A stretch of DNA of 42,598 nt from Vibrio sp. 99-8-1 (GCF_013114595.1 NZ_VTXE01000041.1:1-42598); one strand, 5' to 3'. Positions 7,788 through 16,881 are shown, counted from the first letter of the stretch. Made by a program: numbers and translations. Notes: generated by a model from the sequence alone, not told the origin.

Positions 7788-8555
7788 ATGACGAAATTAA
7801 CTTCGTCTAATGACACTAGAAGAATAAATTTCACTCAAATGGAAAAACAAAAAACGGGTTTATTATCATACTTATCAGGCAGTCTTTGGTGGGTATGTAT
7901 TCTTGGCTCTGTTATAAGCTACGCTCTTTTTACTGGGCTATTACCGACACTTTTTACTCGTGTTTGCAGTCTCTGTAACACTCTCTATACAGATCAAATC
8001 GAGCTGGGACTACGCACATTTCTACCTGTTGTATTAATGACGTCTGTAACTCTTTTCATTGTCTGGTTCATCCTTTCTGCCATCAGAGCCCAGTTACAAC
8101 AAAATAACGCCAAAGATAATTTAAAAAATCTCAATAAAAGAGAATTTGCATCTGTTCTCGTTAATTATTACCAAAAGCAAGGTTACCTAGTAAAAATGCT
8201 GGTTCACTCCAACGTTGAAAGCGAAAGTGAAATGGATATAGAAGTGACAAAATTTGGTCAAAGTCATTTAATCTATTGTCAGCATAGAAAAACACGGAGA
8301 GTTGAAACTAAAGTGGTTAAAGAGTATTACAATCGCTCGCTTTCACAGCAAGCAGATCGAATAACGATTGTCAGCTTAGGGGAGTTCACCCTTAATGCCC
8401 AACAGCTCGCACTTAGCAAAAATATCGACTTAATTAATGGCACTCAACTAGCAAAGATGCTGCAACCACTAGATAAACTGTTACCAAAAAATAAAGAGGA
8501 GAAAAATAAAGAGAAGAAAAATCAAAAACAGACACTGGCTTCACCACAAAACTAA
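7788..8555 (+). CDS. Membrane-anchored Mrr-like (restriction-endonuclease fold) protein, probably catalytically degenerate
   Basis: A 255-residue protein. Two transmembrane helices (about 33-53 and 78-99) flank a Cys-containing loop (CSLCNTLYTD). A cytoplasmic domain (about 115-230) resembles the Mrr_cat/PD-(D/E)xK family: a leading helix, QGYLVKML, D150 in the position of the GGIDL aspartate, then HLIYCQHRK and VVKEYYN. In active Mrr proteins the last strand reads VQCKRW, giving the catalytic Q-x-K. Here the aligned residues appear to be Y163 and Q165, so the metal site seems lost. The Lys/Glu/Asn-rich tail is low-complexity. It may bind DNA or be a structural relative rather than a nuclease. 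It stands alone between the TRAP operon and convergent genes. Function is unknown. Confidence 0.6.
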   Translation: MTKLTSSNDTRRINFTQMEKQKTGLLSYLSGSLWWVCILGSVISYALFTGLLPTLFTRVCSLCNTLYTDQIELGLRTFLPVVLMTSVTLFIVWFILSAIRAQLQQNNAKDNLKNLNKREFASVLVNYYQKQGYLVKMLVHSNVESESEMDIEVTKFGQSHLIYCQHRKTRRVETKVVKEYYNRSLSQQADRITIVSLGEFTLNAQQLALSKNIDLINGTQLAKMLQPLDKLLPKNKEEKNKEKKNQKQTLASPQN

Positions 8556-8574
8556 CGTATCTACTCTGCCAATA

Positions 8575-9366
8575 TTACTCTCTTTTACTGGCATACTTGC
8601 TACTCTCTGTATTAATCACATCCTCTCGAACTGTCGCAATACTCTGCCAAATTTTTTCGACTAACTTGGGATTATTAGCAACAAATTTACCACTAAAAGT
8701 TAAATAGTAATCCTTGGTTTTTATTGCAGGCTCTACTCTTTCAATATTAGCTACTCCGTTGTCATTTAAGTAAGACTGGGCGGTAGTATCTTGAATGGCA
8801 ATGCTAGGCAAACGTTTGGTTTCTAGCATATGAAAAAGTTGTTCTGTGGTTTTTACTTCTTCTACATTAATGCTTTTGCGTCTGAGCTCTTTTACGATAG
8901 AGAATCCTAAATGGGCACCAACAACTTTCTTTTCTGTACCTTTTACGCTAATACCGTCCCACTCAAAAGGCTGATCTTTTAACTTATAAAAATAATAACC
9001 TATTGTTGCCACTCGTTTGCTGCGATCAGGTACACCATTCACCATAGGGTAATTAGCGTACTTCGCTCTTTGAGGGTTATAGGAAAAGATAAATCCGCCG
9101 TCGACTTTACTGCTTTTTATATATTGTAAAACGCGTTTACCCGGAAGACGTTGGTATTCGACATTTATATCTAACTCATTGGCGACTTTATTAATAATAT
9201 CGAGCGATAAGCCGGGAGGAAATGGGGTTCTTCCACCATTTCCCATTTGAAATGGATAAGACTGTATATCTGAATAAGCAAGTTTAAGCGTCGTTGCAGC
9301 CGCAAAAGAGACGGGCAATAACACTAAAGAGAGCAGTATGTAGGAACGATATCGAAAAACAGCCAC
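8575..9366 (-). CDS. Periplasmic solute-binding protein, family 3-like (orphan)
   Basis: A 263-residue exported protein with signal peptide about 1-24 (hydrophobic core YILLSLVLLPVSFAAA). The fold looks like bacterial extracellular solute-binding protein family 3: PPGLSLDIINKVANELDINVEYQRLPGKRVLQYIKSSKVDGGFIF matches the first lobe. The start is GTG at 9366, with AAGG about 10 bases upstream; no in-frame ATG precedes the conserved region. No ABC permease or ATPase is nearby, so it may feed a sensor or be a stand-alone binding protein. It ends 19 nt from the convergent Mrr-like gene. The ligand is unknown. Confidence 0.7.
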   Translation of the reverse strand: MAVFRYRSYILLSLVLLPVSFAAATTLKLAYSDIQSYPFQMGNGGRTPFPPGLSLDIINKVANELDINVEYQRLPGKRVLQYIKSSKVDGGFIFSYNPQRAKYANYPMVNGVPDRSKRVATIGYYFYKLKDQPFEWDGISVKGTEKKVVGAHLGFSIVKELRRKSINVEEVKTTEQLFHMLETKRLPSIAIQDTTAQSYLNDNGVANIERVEPAIKTKDYYLTFSGKFVANNPKLVEKIWQSIATVREDVINTESSKYASKRE

Positions 9367-9555
9367 ACAAGAACCTTGTTTTTTTGTTTAGCATACAAAG
9401 GAATAAACAACATTTCTTCAATAAACGTCGCGCTTTTGACGAAAATCCCATTTACCTTATAGTGGGATAAGATTTTTCTGTCATCTTGCTCAAGCTCAAT
9501 ATACTTCTTGATTAAACAAAATTTGTAACTAAAAGATCAACAGCCCCCAAATTAA

Positions 9556-10365
9556 TTACCATTCGCTTAGATGCTTTTCTATGATCAACTCTATTTCACC
9601 ACGTTTATGCATCTCTGTTAGCAGAGTATTAAACTGTTCTACAAAATGAGCTTTATATGGGTACAGTTCATTGTTTACATTACTAAACCCAAGAAAACTA
9701 TCTTCATAAGAAATAATAGGGCCAAACTGAACATTATCTAAATAGGCTCGATAATGTTCATCTTTACTCAGTTCATTTAACTCGGTCTTAATGACCAACT
9801 CATCGTTGATATAACAATCAATGCGTCCTGTTGCCACCATAAGTAGATTTTGCCCCGCACGACGAGACTCGGAAAGGAACATCTCATTTCTCGCCACTGC
9901 CTCAAAAAAGGCTTCTCCTCCTAACAAATAGCCGCTGCTCTGTCCTATGCTCAATCCGTAATAATCATTTGGCCACTTATTTCGCTCTATATCAAAAACC
10001 TTTTTTTGACATATCAATACCGTTTTCTCTCTATATAAAGGTGTGGAATAAGGCGATATATATGGACGTCGGTTGGGGTAGTAATAGGGAGGAAAAAGAG
10101 AAAACGCGTCACCTGTTTTAAGCAGAAAGAGCCCTCTCTCCCAAGGGACGGCTTTTAAAGTCACCTGGTAATCATCCATCTGCTCAAAAATCGTATTTAA
10201 TACATCAATATAAATACCTTTGAACACCCCATCCTCTACCCAAGCATAAGGACGATAAGTAGATTCACCATAAATGGTGACATGCTGTTTTTGATTAGCA
10301 AAAGAGAAAAAGCTAATAGTGAACAGTAATAAAGAGAAACATAAAAACTTGTACACTATTAACAT
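9556..10365 (-). CDS. Second periplasmic solute-binding protein, family 3-like (orphan)
   Basis: A 269-residue exported protein. A signal peptide (about 1-23, ending FSFA-NQ) is followed by a family 3-type lobe (VTIYGESTYRPYAWVEDGVFKGIYIDVLNTIFEQM) and a C-terminal helix (FNTLLTEMHKRGEIELIIEKHL) typical of these proteins. I chose ATG 10365 because AGAGG lies 4-5 bases upstream; the GTG directly before it is too close to that site. It lies in tandem with the 8575 gene (190 nt apart) and diverges from the diguanylate cyclase at 10615. The two binding proteins differ clearly in sequence, so this is not a recent duplication. With no transporter nearby, a link to c-di-GMP signalling is possible but unproven. 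Confidence 0.7.
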   Translation of the reverse strand: MLIVYKFLCFSLLLFTISFFSFANQKQHVTIYGESTYRPYAWVEDGVFKGIYIDVLNTIFEQMDDYQVTLKAVPWERGLFLLKTGDAFSLFPPYYYPNRRPYISPYSTPLYREKTVLICQKKVFDIERNKWPNDYYGLSIGQSSGYLLGGEAFFEAVARNEMFLSESRRAGQNLLMVATGRIDCYINDELVIKTELNELSKDEHYRAYLDNVQFGPIISYEDSFLGFSNVNNELYPYKAHFVEQFNTLLTEMHKRGEIELIIEKHLSEW

Positions 10366-10614
10366 CACACCTCTATATTTATCCGTTATCTCTCATAAAT
10401 TATAGACGACTAAATTGATGGCTTAGCAGTCAGCACGGGATTATCCTTACTAATTACAGGCTTTTTCCGGTCATTTTCTGACTCTATTAAGGTTACTCTG
10501 CTAAGTACAGGGCAGTTACTCATAATTTGAAGCTATCCACACATCCATATTCATTAGAAGAATTTATTGGTTCGAACAAGTAGAATAATGACATTGCAGT
10601 GACACGGATAGTTA

Positions 10615-11538
10615 ATGAAAATCTCTGACCAATTTGATGGCTACAAAACCATACTAGAAACCCTGCCAGATCGCGTCTTTATTATCTCTCAATCCGGGAT
10701 AATATTAGACGTAATGGGTGGTGATGGTTCTAGCATTGTCTTAAATAAACACGCTCTTGTCCGCCAATCTTTAAATAAAGTCTTTGGTAACGACAAAACT
10801 GAGCAGTTTGATGCCGTGATTCAGCGCGCAATTAAAGAGAAGACAGTTCAAGTTTATCAATATTCTGTTGAGCCAGACGTTTTTGAGAAACTATCTAGCA
10901 CCTCAAAAATCGACTCTACCCAGTGGTATGAAGGTCGAATTCAACTGTTGCCATTTAAAGTAAACGACGAAGCTGTTGTGGTATGGATCTCCAGAAATAC
11001 CACCCAAAATCACCTTTTACAAGAGAAGCTAAAGCAACAAGCTGAGTTAGATTACTTAACCGGTGTTTTAAGCCACCGCTCATTTTTTGATCGAGCCGTT
11101 CACTGCTTCAAATGCAAAAAAAGATACTGCAAAGCGACAACTCTACTGCTGCTTGATATCGACCACTTTAAATCCGTCAATGACACTTATGGCCACTTAG
11201 CGGGTGATGCCGTATTAAAAAATACCGCGACCACTCTTCAACAAGCACTGCGTGATGTGGATTACCTTGGGCGAGTAGGAGGAGAAGAGTTTGCTGTATT
11301 GTTAACGGATACCGATGTGAATGAAGCTTACCCCGTAGCGGAACGTATTCGTGAAAAAATAGAGCAAATGTTAACTCACTATAAAACGACCCCTATCCAG
11401 ATAACCATTAGTATTGGCATCAGTGACATATTAAGTGATGATTCCGATATTACGGTCGCTTACGAACGTGCCGACAAAGCGTTGTACCAATCTAAGTTGG
11501 CGGGACGAAACCGCACCACCGTCTACCAGCAGAAGTAA
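10615..11538 (+). CDS. PAS-GGDEF diguanylate cyclase
   Basis: A 307-residue cytoplasmic protein: an N-terminal PAS-like domain (about 5-130, LPDRVFIISQSGIILDVMGG) and a GGDEF domain (about 140-305). The catalytic loop reads GRVGGEEFAVLL, so the GG(D/E)EF signature is intact (about 222-226). An inhibitory I-site RxxD (RDVD, about 213-216) lies at the usual distance. GTP/metal residues LLDIDHFKSVNDTYGH are conserved. It should condense two GTP into c-di-GMP, with product feedback. No membrane segment is present, so the input must be cytoplasmic. It stands divergent to the solute-binding genes and upstream of the EAL protein. Confidence 0.9.
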   Translation: MKISDQFDGYKTILETLPDRVFIISQSGIILDVMGGDGSSIVLNKHALVRQSLNKVFGNDKTEQFDAVIQRAIKEKTVQVYQYSVEPDVFEKLSSTSKIDSTQWYEGRIQLLPFKVNDEAVVVWISRNTTQNHLLQEKLKQQAELDYLTGVLSHRSFFDRAVHCFKCKKRYCKATTLLLLDIDHFKSVNDTYGHLAGDAVLKNTATTLQQALRDVDYLGRVGGEEFAVLLTDTDVNEAYPVAERIREKIEQMLTHYKTTPIQITISIGISDILSDDSDITVAYERADKALYQSKLAGRNRTTVYQQK

Positions 11539-11714
11539 CACAAATTCAAAACCATAATAAGGCCAAATTGGGCTCATTTATCCGCTCATGAATATTAGCC
11601 CATTATTGATTAGATAAAGCTATTTCTTATTATGAAACAATTAAATAGATCAATAACTCCAATTGTAATTATTGTAGACTATAATTTGAACACGAGCTCA
11701 AAGGGAAAGTGGTT

Positions 11715-14168
11715 ATGGTCGAACAGAATACAATTTCTGCTTCTAGTAAAGAAAAAAACAGAATTCGTCGCAAAGGCTTAGCGTGGACTTGGCAACTGGC
11801 GACGAACGAGTTTCAGATCGACCAAAAAGCTCTAAAAATTGCCTGTGAGATTGAAAAAGACATCAAAACGATAGAAGACTTTGTTTTACTCTTCTCTCAA
11901 CAAGATAAAGAGACGCTAGTTAACTTATTAAAATCAGCCCATGAAGGAAACTCCCCCTCTCCGGTAAAAGTTAGCTTAGGACAGAATGAATTTGCAATGA
12001 CAGCATGCATTGTCTCAGCCACCATGCTTAACAAAGATGTCGCCGCTGGCTATCTACAGTTTTTAAATGTATTGCCACCTCAAGAAGAGCTGTCTTCCAT
12101 CGCATCGCAATTTTTTGAAAATGCACACCACGGTTTACTCGTCACGGATCAAGACACCAAGATCATTACTTGCAACGCCTATTTTGAAAACTCGTCGGGC
12201 TATAAACTGTCGGAGCTAGTCGGGCAAAAGACCAACATTTTTAATGCAAAAAAACACTCTTCGGAGTTCTTCGATCAGTTTTGGCATAAATTGAGTAACG
12301 AAAATTATTGGTCAGGCCTTATTCTGAGTAGAACGAAAAGCAACAAAATTGTTCCACAAGAGCTTTCAATTCAACGAATCGTTACAAGAAGTAAGAATGT
12401 TTATTATGTTGGAATGACAAAAAACCTCTCTAAAAAGCTTTATCGGTTAGCCGGCAAGGAGCACGGTGGTATTGAGCTATTAACGCAGTTACCCAGTGAT
12501 AGCGACTACAAAGAGAAAGTGAAACAGATGTTCGATAACCTGCCGCAAAATAACGGCTTAATGGTGCTCTGTTTCTCTCCCGAACTTGATGCCACTATAG
12601 AGCATGAAGTAAGAAAAAAAATAGCCAGTGCCCTATCGAGTTTGCCGGATAATTTCACCACGGCTGGTTACCTAGGGGGTAACGCATTCTCTATTTGCAT
12701 TTACTATAAACGTAGTGCTAGCCGCCCCCACTCTCTATCGATATATGAAACCATCAAGGCGGTCTTTCATTTAATCCGAAGTGAAGTTGATAACGATATT
12801 TATGATGTGTTATCACGATCTACCATTGGCACATCCGTGGTAGGACTAGACTCAAATGGTTCTGCAACTCTTGTTTCTCACGCCCTACAAGCCATGTATG
12901 AAAAGCATTCTCATAATAATAATAATATCTGTTTTTATAATAGAGCACTGCACGACAAGGTTAAAAAAAGAGAAACACTGGAGCAGCTAACTATTGAGTG
13001 TATTAAGAACTCAAATGTAGAAGTGTTCTTTCAACCTATTATTTCCAGTGAAAACTGGCAAATCAAAAAGTTTGAAGCCTTATGCCGATTTAGAGACACA
13101 GAGGGAAATATTCTCGACACTCAAAAAATCATAAAAATAGCAGAAGATCTCAATATGATTTCCGATCTTGATCTTGTGATGGCAGAGAAATCTATCTCAT
13201 CAAGACAATTACTGGCAGAGATCTTTGGTAAAAGTGTAGAAATAACCATCAATATCTCTTTGGCAAGCAGCAAACCACTGAAGAAGCTGTTTGCTGATTT
13301 GTGTTTGATTTTGGACAAATATAGTGAAGAGATTCCCTTTATAACCATAGAGTTGACAGAGTCATCTTACTTTAACAGTGAAGACACCGATGCGGATCTT
13401 TTATTTGAGCTAAGAACAAAAGGGGTACAAATCGCTATTGATGACTTTGGTACCGGATACTCATCATTTGCTTATCTAAAAGATGGTAATTTTGATCTAC
13501 TAAAAATTGACCGTGAATTTGTCAATGGGATTACGGTCGGCTCTCACAACTACTATATAGCCAAAATGATCACCAACTTAGCCCACACTTTAGGCGTTCA
13601 AGTCGTTGCCGAAGGTGTAGAGACACTGCAAGAGATCGTAATATTAAAAGAGTTAAAAGTAGACCTTTTACAAGGGTTCTATTTTAGTAAACCAAAACCA
13701 CTTGAAGAGCTGACCCCATACTCAGGCTATGCTAAAAAACTCAGTGATCTACAAGGTTCATGTTCCAGCGATACCAGTGAACTGTTTATCTACCCACCAA
13801 CCCTCAGTGCCGAAAATAACTTAGCTGAAGTCAAAGAGATTTTTGATAACACCAACTACATCGCTCTACCTGTTATTAATGATAAAACATGTGTCGGCTT
13901 TGTCAGTAAAGAGATATTCAATTTTCACTCATCACCATCAGTAGGCACCGATACCGAAACCGCACAGGACTACCGCCTATTAAGCAAACCTGTCAGCGCC
14001 ATGATGGACAGTAGAATAACCCGTGTGCATCGCACTATTAATAGCGGTGAAATTCACGAAAAAATCAGAAATAACTATAGCTTTCCATGGATAGTAATTG
14101 ACGATGATGGACACTATGTCGCCATCATTGATAATAACAGCATCATTAGTTATCTAAATGATCTGTAG
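11715..14168 (+). CDS. PAS-GGDEF(degenerate)-EAL-CBS c-di-GMP phosphodiesterase
   Basis: 817 residues. In order: an N-terminal region; a PAS domain (about 130-235, NAHHGLLVTDQDTKIITCNAYFENSSGY); a degenerate GGDEF domain (about 250-410) whose loop reads GGNAF; an EAL domain (about 435-670); and a C-terminal pair of CBS-like repeats (about 685-817). EAL catalytic motifs look intact: FEALCRF, IELTES, DDFGTGYSS (near 575), LKID, VVAEGVET and LLQGF. The protein should therefore hydrolyse c-di-GMP to pGpG, with the GGDEF part perhaps binding GTP. CBS repeats usually bind adenine nucleotides. I chose ATG 11715: AAGGGA lies 8 bases upstream, better placed than for the GTG at 11709. A TATAAT hexamer at 11680-11685 may be its -10. 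Confidence 0.88.
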   Translation: MVEQNTISASSKEKNRIRRKGLAWTWQLATNEFQIDQKALKIACEIEKDIKTIEDFVLLFSQQDKETLVNLLKSAHEGNSPSPVKVSLGQNEFAMTACIVSATMLNKDVAAGYLQFLNVLPPQEELSSIASQFFENAHHGLLVTDQDTKIITCNAYFENSSGYKLSELVGQKTNIFNAKKHSSEFFDQFWHKLSNENYWSGLILSRTKSNKIVPQELSIQRIVTRSKNVYYVGMTKNLSKKLYRLAGKEHGGIELLTQLPSDSDYKEKVKQMFDNLPQNNGLMVLCFSPELDATIEHEVRKKIASALSSLPDNFTTAGYLGGNAFSICIYYKRSASRPHSLSIYETIKAVFHLIRSEVDNDIYDVLSRSTIGTSVVGLDSNGSATLVSHALQAMYEKHSHNNNNICFYNRALHDKVKKRETLEQLTIECIKNSNVEVFFQPIISSENWQIKKFEALCRFRDTEGNILDTQKIIKIAEDLNMISDLDLVMAEKSISSRQLLAEIFGKSVEITINISLASSKPLKKLFADLCLILDKYSEEIPFITIELTESSYFNSEDTDADLLFELRTKGVQIAIDDFGTGYSSFAYLKDGNFDLLKIDREFVNGITVGSHNYYIAKMITNLAHTLGVQVVAEGVETLQEIVILKELKVDLLQGFYFSKPKPLEELTPYSGYAKKLSDLQGSCSSDTSELFIYPPTLSAENNLAEVKEIFDNTNYIALPVINDKTCVGFVSKEIFNFHSSPSVGTDTETAQDYRLLSKPVSAMMDSRITRVHRTINSGEIHEKIRNNYSFPWIVIDDDGHYVAIIDNNSIISYLNDL

Positions 14169-14220
14169 TAACGCTTAAACGAGGTAATTTAAGTGAAACC
14201 CCACTAATTACTCTCACTTT

Positions 14221-14251
14221 GCGAAACTTCATGCTACTAATGTGGTTTCGC
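14221..14251 (+). terminator. Hairpin downstream of the EAL gene
   Basis: Stem GCGAAAC/GTTTCGC around a 17-base loop, followed by pyrimidine-rich sequence, about 50 bases after the EAL stop. It is a plausible terminator with no strong U-run. Confidence 0.4.
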
Positions 14252-14393
14252 ATCCTTCTACTTTCATATTGTGTCTATCACAAAAAATGCTCTTCATCGC
14301 AGATAAACAAAGGCTTCTTCTCTCTGTTCCTTGAAGTTACCCTGCTATGTGATAGCATCAGCCCTATATTTTTTTAAGTCATATGTTCAATTT

Positions 14394-14762
14394 ATGGAAC
14401 AAGAAGAACTAATTCAGAAACGAGAGTTCTTTCGTTTACGTTATCCTCGTAATGAAAGACCCAGAGCCAAACTATTAGGGCGCGATTTTTGGGTATGCGA
14501 AATTTCAGAGCAGGGAACAAGAATTCTATTTACTAACTCTCATCCGGTTACCCGTGGCATCTCTATCACCGGAAGCATCCGTTTTCATGATGGTGAAATG
14601 ATAGAAATAAAAGGGCAAGTATTACGCTTAGATGATGGTGAACTTGTCGCGCAATTATCTAAAGGTCCCGATCTAAAACGGATGACCAAAGAACAGATTT
14701 ACATTAGAAAAAAATACCCCGGTTTTTTTAACAAACAGAAAAGCGTCAATTTTATTAAATAA
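14394..14762 (+). CDS. PilZ-domain c-di-GMP-binding protein
   Basis: A small cytoplasmic protein of 122 residues that is essentially one PilZ domain. The c-di-GMP arginine motif RxxxR is R10-E-F-F-R14, and the second motif appears as EISEQG (usual form D/N-x-S-x-x-G). A hydrophilic C-terminal tail follows. I place the start at ATG 14394: an upstream in-frame TTG (14331) would add an unlikely hydrophobic leader without a ribosome binding site. As a c-di-GMP receptor beside a cyclase and a phosphodiesterase it is probably an output of the same signal. Its partner (flagellar, secretion or polysaccharide) cannot be read from the sequence. Confidence 0.78.
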   Translation: MEQEELIQKREFFRLRYPRNERPRAKLLGRDFWVCEISEQGTRILFTNSHPVTRGISITGSIRFHDGEMIEIKGQVLRLDDGELVAQLSKGPDLKRMTKEQIYIRKKYPGFFNKQKSVNFIK

Positions 14763-14790
14763 CTGCACAGGTCATTATTTAAACTCAAGA

Positions 14791-14811
14791 AAATGGGCGC
14801 TTAGCCCATTT
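14791..14811 (+). terminator. Terminator of the PilZ gene
   Basis: Perfect 8-bp stem AAATGGGC/GCCCATTT with loop GCTTA, A-rich on the left and T-rich on the right, 29 bases after the stop codon. It may work in both directions. Confidence 0.7.
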
Positions 14812-14972
14812 AACAGCATATATTCATTAGCAAATTCCCCCTCAACGGCTCTGATTTGTTAAATACCTCCAATTAATTTGTAATATAAATCCAACTTCCT
14901 CGGTCTATCTCCTCAAGTGTCTATAATAGAAAGTAATAAAAGTAGAATAGAACGTAACTCTATTTAGCTCGG

Positions 14973-15000
14973 TGTCATACAAAAGTCACCCTCTGTTCAT
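14973..15000 (+). promoter_or_regulatory. Pho-box-like PhoB site upstream of olsF
   Basis: Three direct repeats at an exact 11-bp period: TGTCAT (14973), AGTCAC (14984), GTTCAT (14995), with a weaker fourth (TCACAT, 15006). The first two fit 14 of 18 positions of the Pho-box consensus CTGTCATAWAWCTGTCAY. PhoB dimers bind 11-bp direct repeats and replace the -35 element, and the array ends about 80 bases before the olsF start. Known phosphate-limitation control of ornithine lipids makes this biologically sensible. Confidence 0.62.
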
Positions 15001-15079
15001 CAATATCACATGTTTATACGCCAACCTGATGATCAAGCTTTGTAGAGTTCAACATATTTCATGTTTTTAGAGGTAATTT

Positions 15080-16852
15080 ATGCAGCAAACAGCCAGCCCT
15101 TTTCGTTTACCAAGAAAAACACCGTTTGGTTTAGGTGAATCCTTTGCAGAATGGGCAACAGGGTTAAGCCAACTTGATAAGCTTTATGCTCAGCGACCTG
15201 CCGATTGTGATACCCAACAATTTCTACGTTTTACGTTAGAAGTACTTGGTATTGACTACCAAGTAATGCGAGGCTCACTAAATAATGTTCCAGCGGAAGG
15301 TGCCACGGTTATTGTTGCTAATCACCCTTTAGGTGGCGTAGAAGGGGTCATACTGGCAGAAATGTTGCTGACCATTCGCAGTGATATACAGATACTGGCA
15401 AACCACTATTTGAAAACCTTACCTGAACTGGATGAGTTATTTATTGGTGTCGATGTGTTTGAAGGTGCTGGTGCTGTAAGAGCAAATATGAAGGCACTTC
15501 GAACCGCCAATAAACATTTGGCGCAAGGAGGGTTACTGTTAATGTTCCCTGCAGGAGAAGTGTCTCAGCTCGTAGACAGTAAACAGGGGCGGCTAGAAGA
15601 CAAAGAGTGGAGTCGTTCTGTTGGTTCGCTTATCCGTAAAAACCGAGCGGTCACCGTTCCAATGTACATTAATGGTCAAAACTCTAAACGCTTCTATTTA
15701 GCAGAAAAAATACACCCTTTACTGCGCACATTAATGCTGGGGCGCGAACTGCTCAATAAAAAAGATGAGGCGATCTCAATTGCCATTGGCGATCAGATTA
15801 AATTCAAAGAAGTGAACAAGTTAGATGATAAAAAACTTGTTAACTACTTGAGATTAAACACCTACCTGCTCAACGGCTCTGCTGAACAAAATACCCTGTC
15901 ATTAAATGATGACACTTATGCCACTCCCGTTGCCGCAGCAATGCCTCTTGATACCATCTTACAAGAGATAGATAAGCTACCAGAGACCGCACAGCTACTC
16001 ATTAGCGGCGAGTTTGAGGTCTACTGTACTGAATCTGAAAATATTCCGTCAGTGATGCATGAAATTGGCCGTCTACGAGAGTTAAATTTTCGCCAAGTGG
16101 GAGAAGGGACTGGAGAAGCGCTCGATGTAGATGAGTTCGACAAATCCTACTTACAGTTATTTGTTTGGGATAGAAAACATCAGAGAATGGTGGGAGCCTA
16201 CCGACTTGGTTTGGTTGACGTGGTAACCAAAAACCAAGGTATAGACGGGCTTTATTCAACCACTCTATTTCATTACGACCAACGTTTTATCGATAAGATG
16301 AACTGTGGTAAAGCGATTGAAATGGGGCGCTCTGTTATTGCAGAAGAGTATCAGCGCAGCATGAGCGCACTGCTGCTGCTGTGGAAAGGGATTGCGAGCT
16401 TTGTCTATCGTAATCCACACTACACTCACCTATTTGGTCCAGTAAGCATTAGCAACGAGTACAGCCATGAAGCAAGACAACTATTAGCTGAGACCATGAC
16501 CCTGCATCATTATGATCTGGATACCGCCAATGTGGTTAAAGCGTCTAACCCTTTAGAAAAGAAAAACACCTCGTGGAATACCAGCCTGCTCACCGCATTG
16601 GGGGATTTACAGCTTCTCTCTCGTGTCATCGCCAGAGTAGACAGTGGTAAAGGAGTTCCGGTACTGCTTCGACAGTATCTAGGGTTAAATGGAAAACTGG
16701 TCTGCTTTAATGTTGATCCCGCATTTAATGATGCATTGGATGGACTGATAGTGGTGAATCTTAAAAAAGTACCACAAAAAACACTTGGTCGTTATATGGG
16801 GTCAGAACAGGCCGCTGACTACTTACAACTTCACGGTGTGAGCAACGACTAG
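15080..16852 (+). CDS. olsF: Bifunctional ornithine-lipid synthase (OlsF type)
   Basis: 590 residues in two acyltransferase halves. The N-terminal half (about 60-270) is a PlsC/LPLAT-type O-acyltransferase with the HX4(D/E) motif at NHPLGGVEG (H82) and FPAGEVSQ. The C-terminal half (about 295-560) is a GNAT/hemolysin-type N-acyltransferase like OlsB (SGEFEVYCTESENIPSVMHEIGRLRELNFRQVGEGTGEALDVDEFD). OlsF fusions make ornithine lipid: the C-terminal part acylates ornithine from acyl-ACP and the N-terminal part adds the second fatty acid. The ATG at 15080 has AGAGGTAA about 7 bases upstream. It is monocistronic between a Pho-box-like region and a bidirectional terminator. Closely related LPLAT/GNAT proteins are often annotated only as hemolysin or acyltransferase. 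Confidence 0.82.
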   Translation: MQQTASPFRLPRKTPFGLGESFAEWATGLSQLDKLYAQRPADCDTQQFLRFTLEVLGIDYQVMRGSLNNVPAEGATVIVANHPLGGVEGVILAEMLLTIRSDIQILANHYLKTLPELDELFIGVDVFEGAGAVRANMKALRTANKHLAQGGLLLMFPAGEVSQLVDSKQGRLEDKEWSRSVGSLIRKNRAVTVPMYINGQNSKRFYLAEKIHPLLRTLMLGRELLNKKDEAISIAIGDQIKFKEVNKLDDKKLVNYLRLNTYLLNGSAEQNTLSLNDDTYATPVAAAMPLDTILQEIDKLPETAQLLISGEFEVYCTESENIPSVMHEIGRLRELNFRQVGEGTGEALDVDEFDKSYLQLFVWDRKHQRMVGAYRLGLVDVVTKNQGIDGLYSTTLFHYDQRFIDKMNCGKAIEMGRSVIAEEYQRSMSALLLLWKGIASFVYRNPHYTHLFGPVSISNEYSHEARQLLAETMTLHHYDLDTANVVKASNPLEKKNTSWNTSLLTALGDLQLLSRVIARVDSGKGVPVLLRQYLGLNGKLVCFNVDPAFNDALDGLIVVNLKKVPQKTLGRYMGSEQAADYLQLHGVSND

Positions 16853-16881
16853 AATAAAGCCGTCGAAAAAAGAGCAGAAAT

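Larger units (their letters stand above)
14763..15079. other. Intergenic region upstream of olsF
   Basis: 317 bp without a gene. It holds a terminator for the PilZ gene (14791-14811) and a Pho-box-like array (14973-15000) with AT-rich sequence TTTATA about 10 bases after it that could serve as a -10. Nothing else was recognised. Confidence 0.6.

Noticed and set aside
11570..11625. Hairpin-like sequence (TGGGCT ... AGCCCA) after the diguanylate cyclase
   Set aside because: The loop is over 20 bases with weak internal pairing and no U-tract, so a terminator call is not supported.
14331..14393. Upstream TTG extension of the PilZ protein
   Set aside because: It would add a hydrophobic leader without a ribosome binding site; the ATG at 14394 gives a normal PilZ domain.
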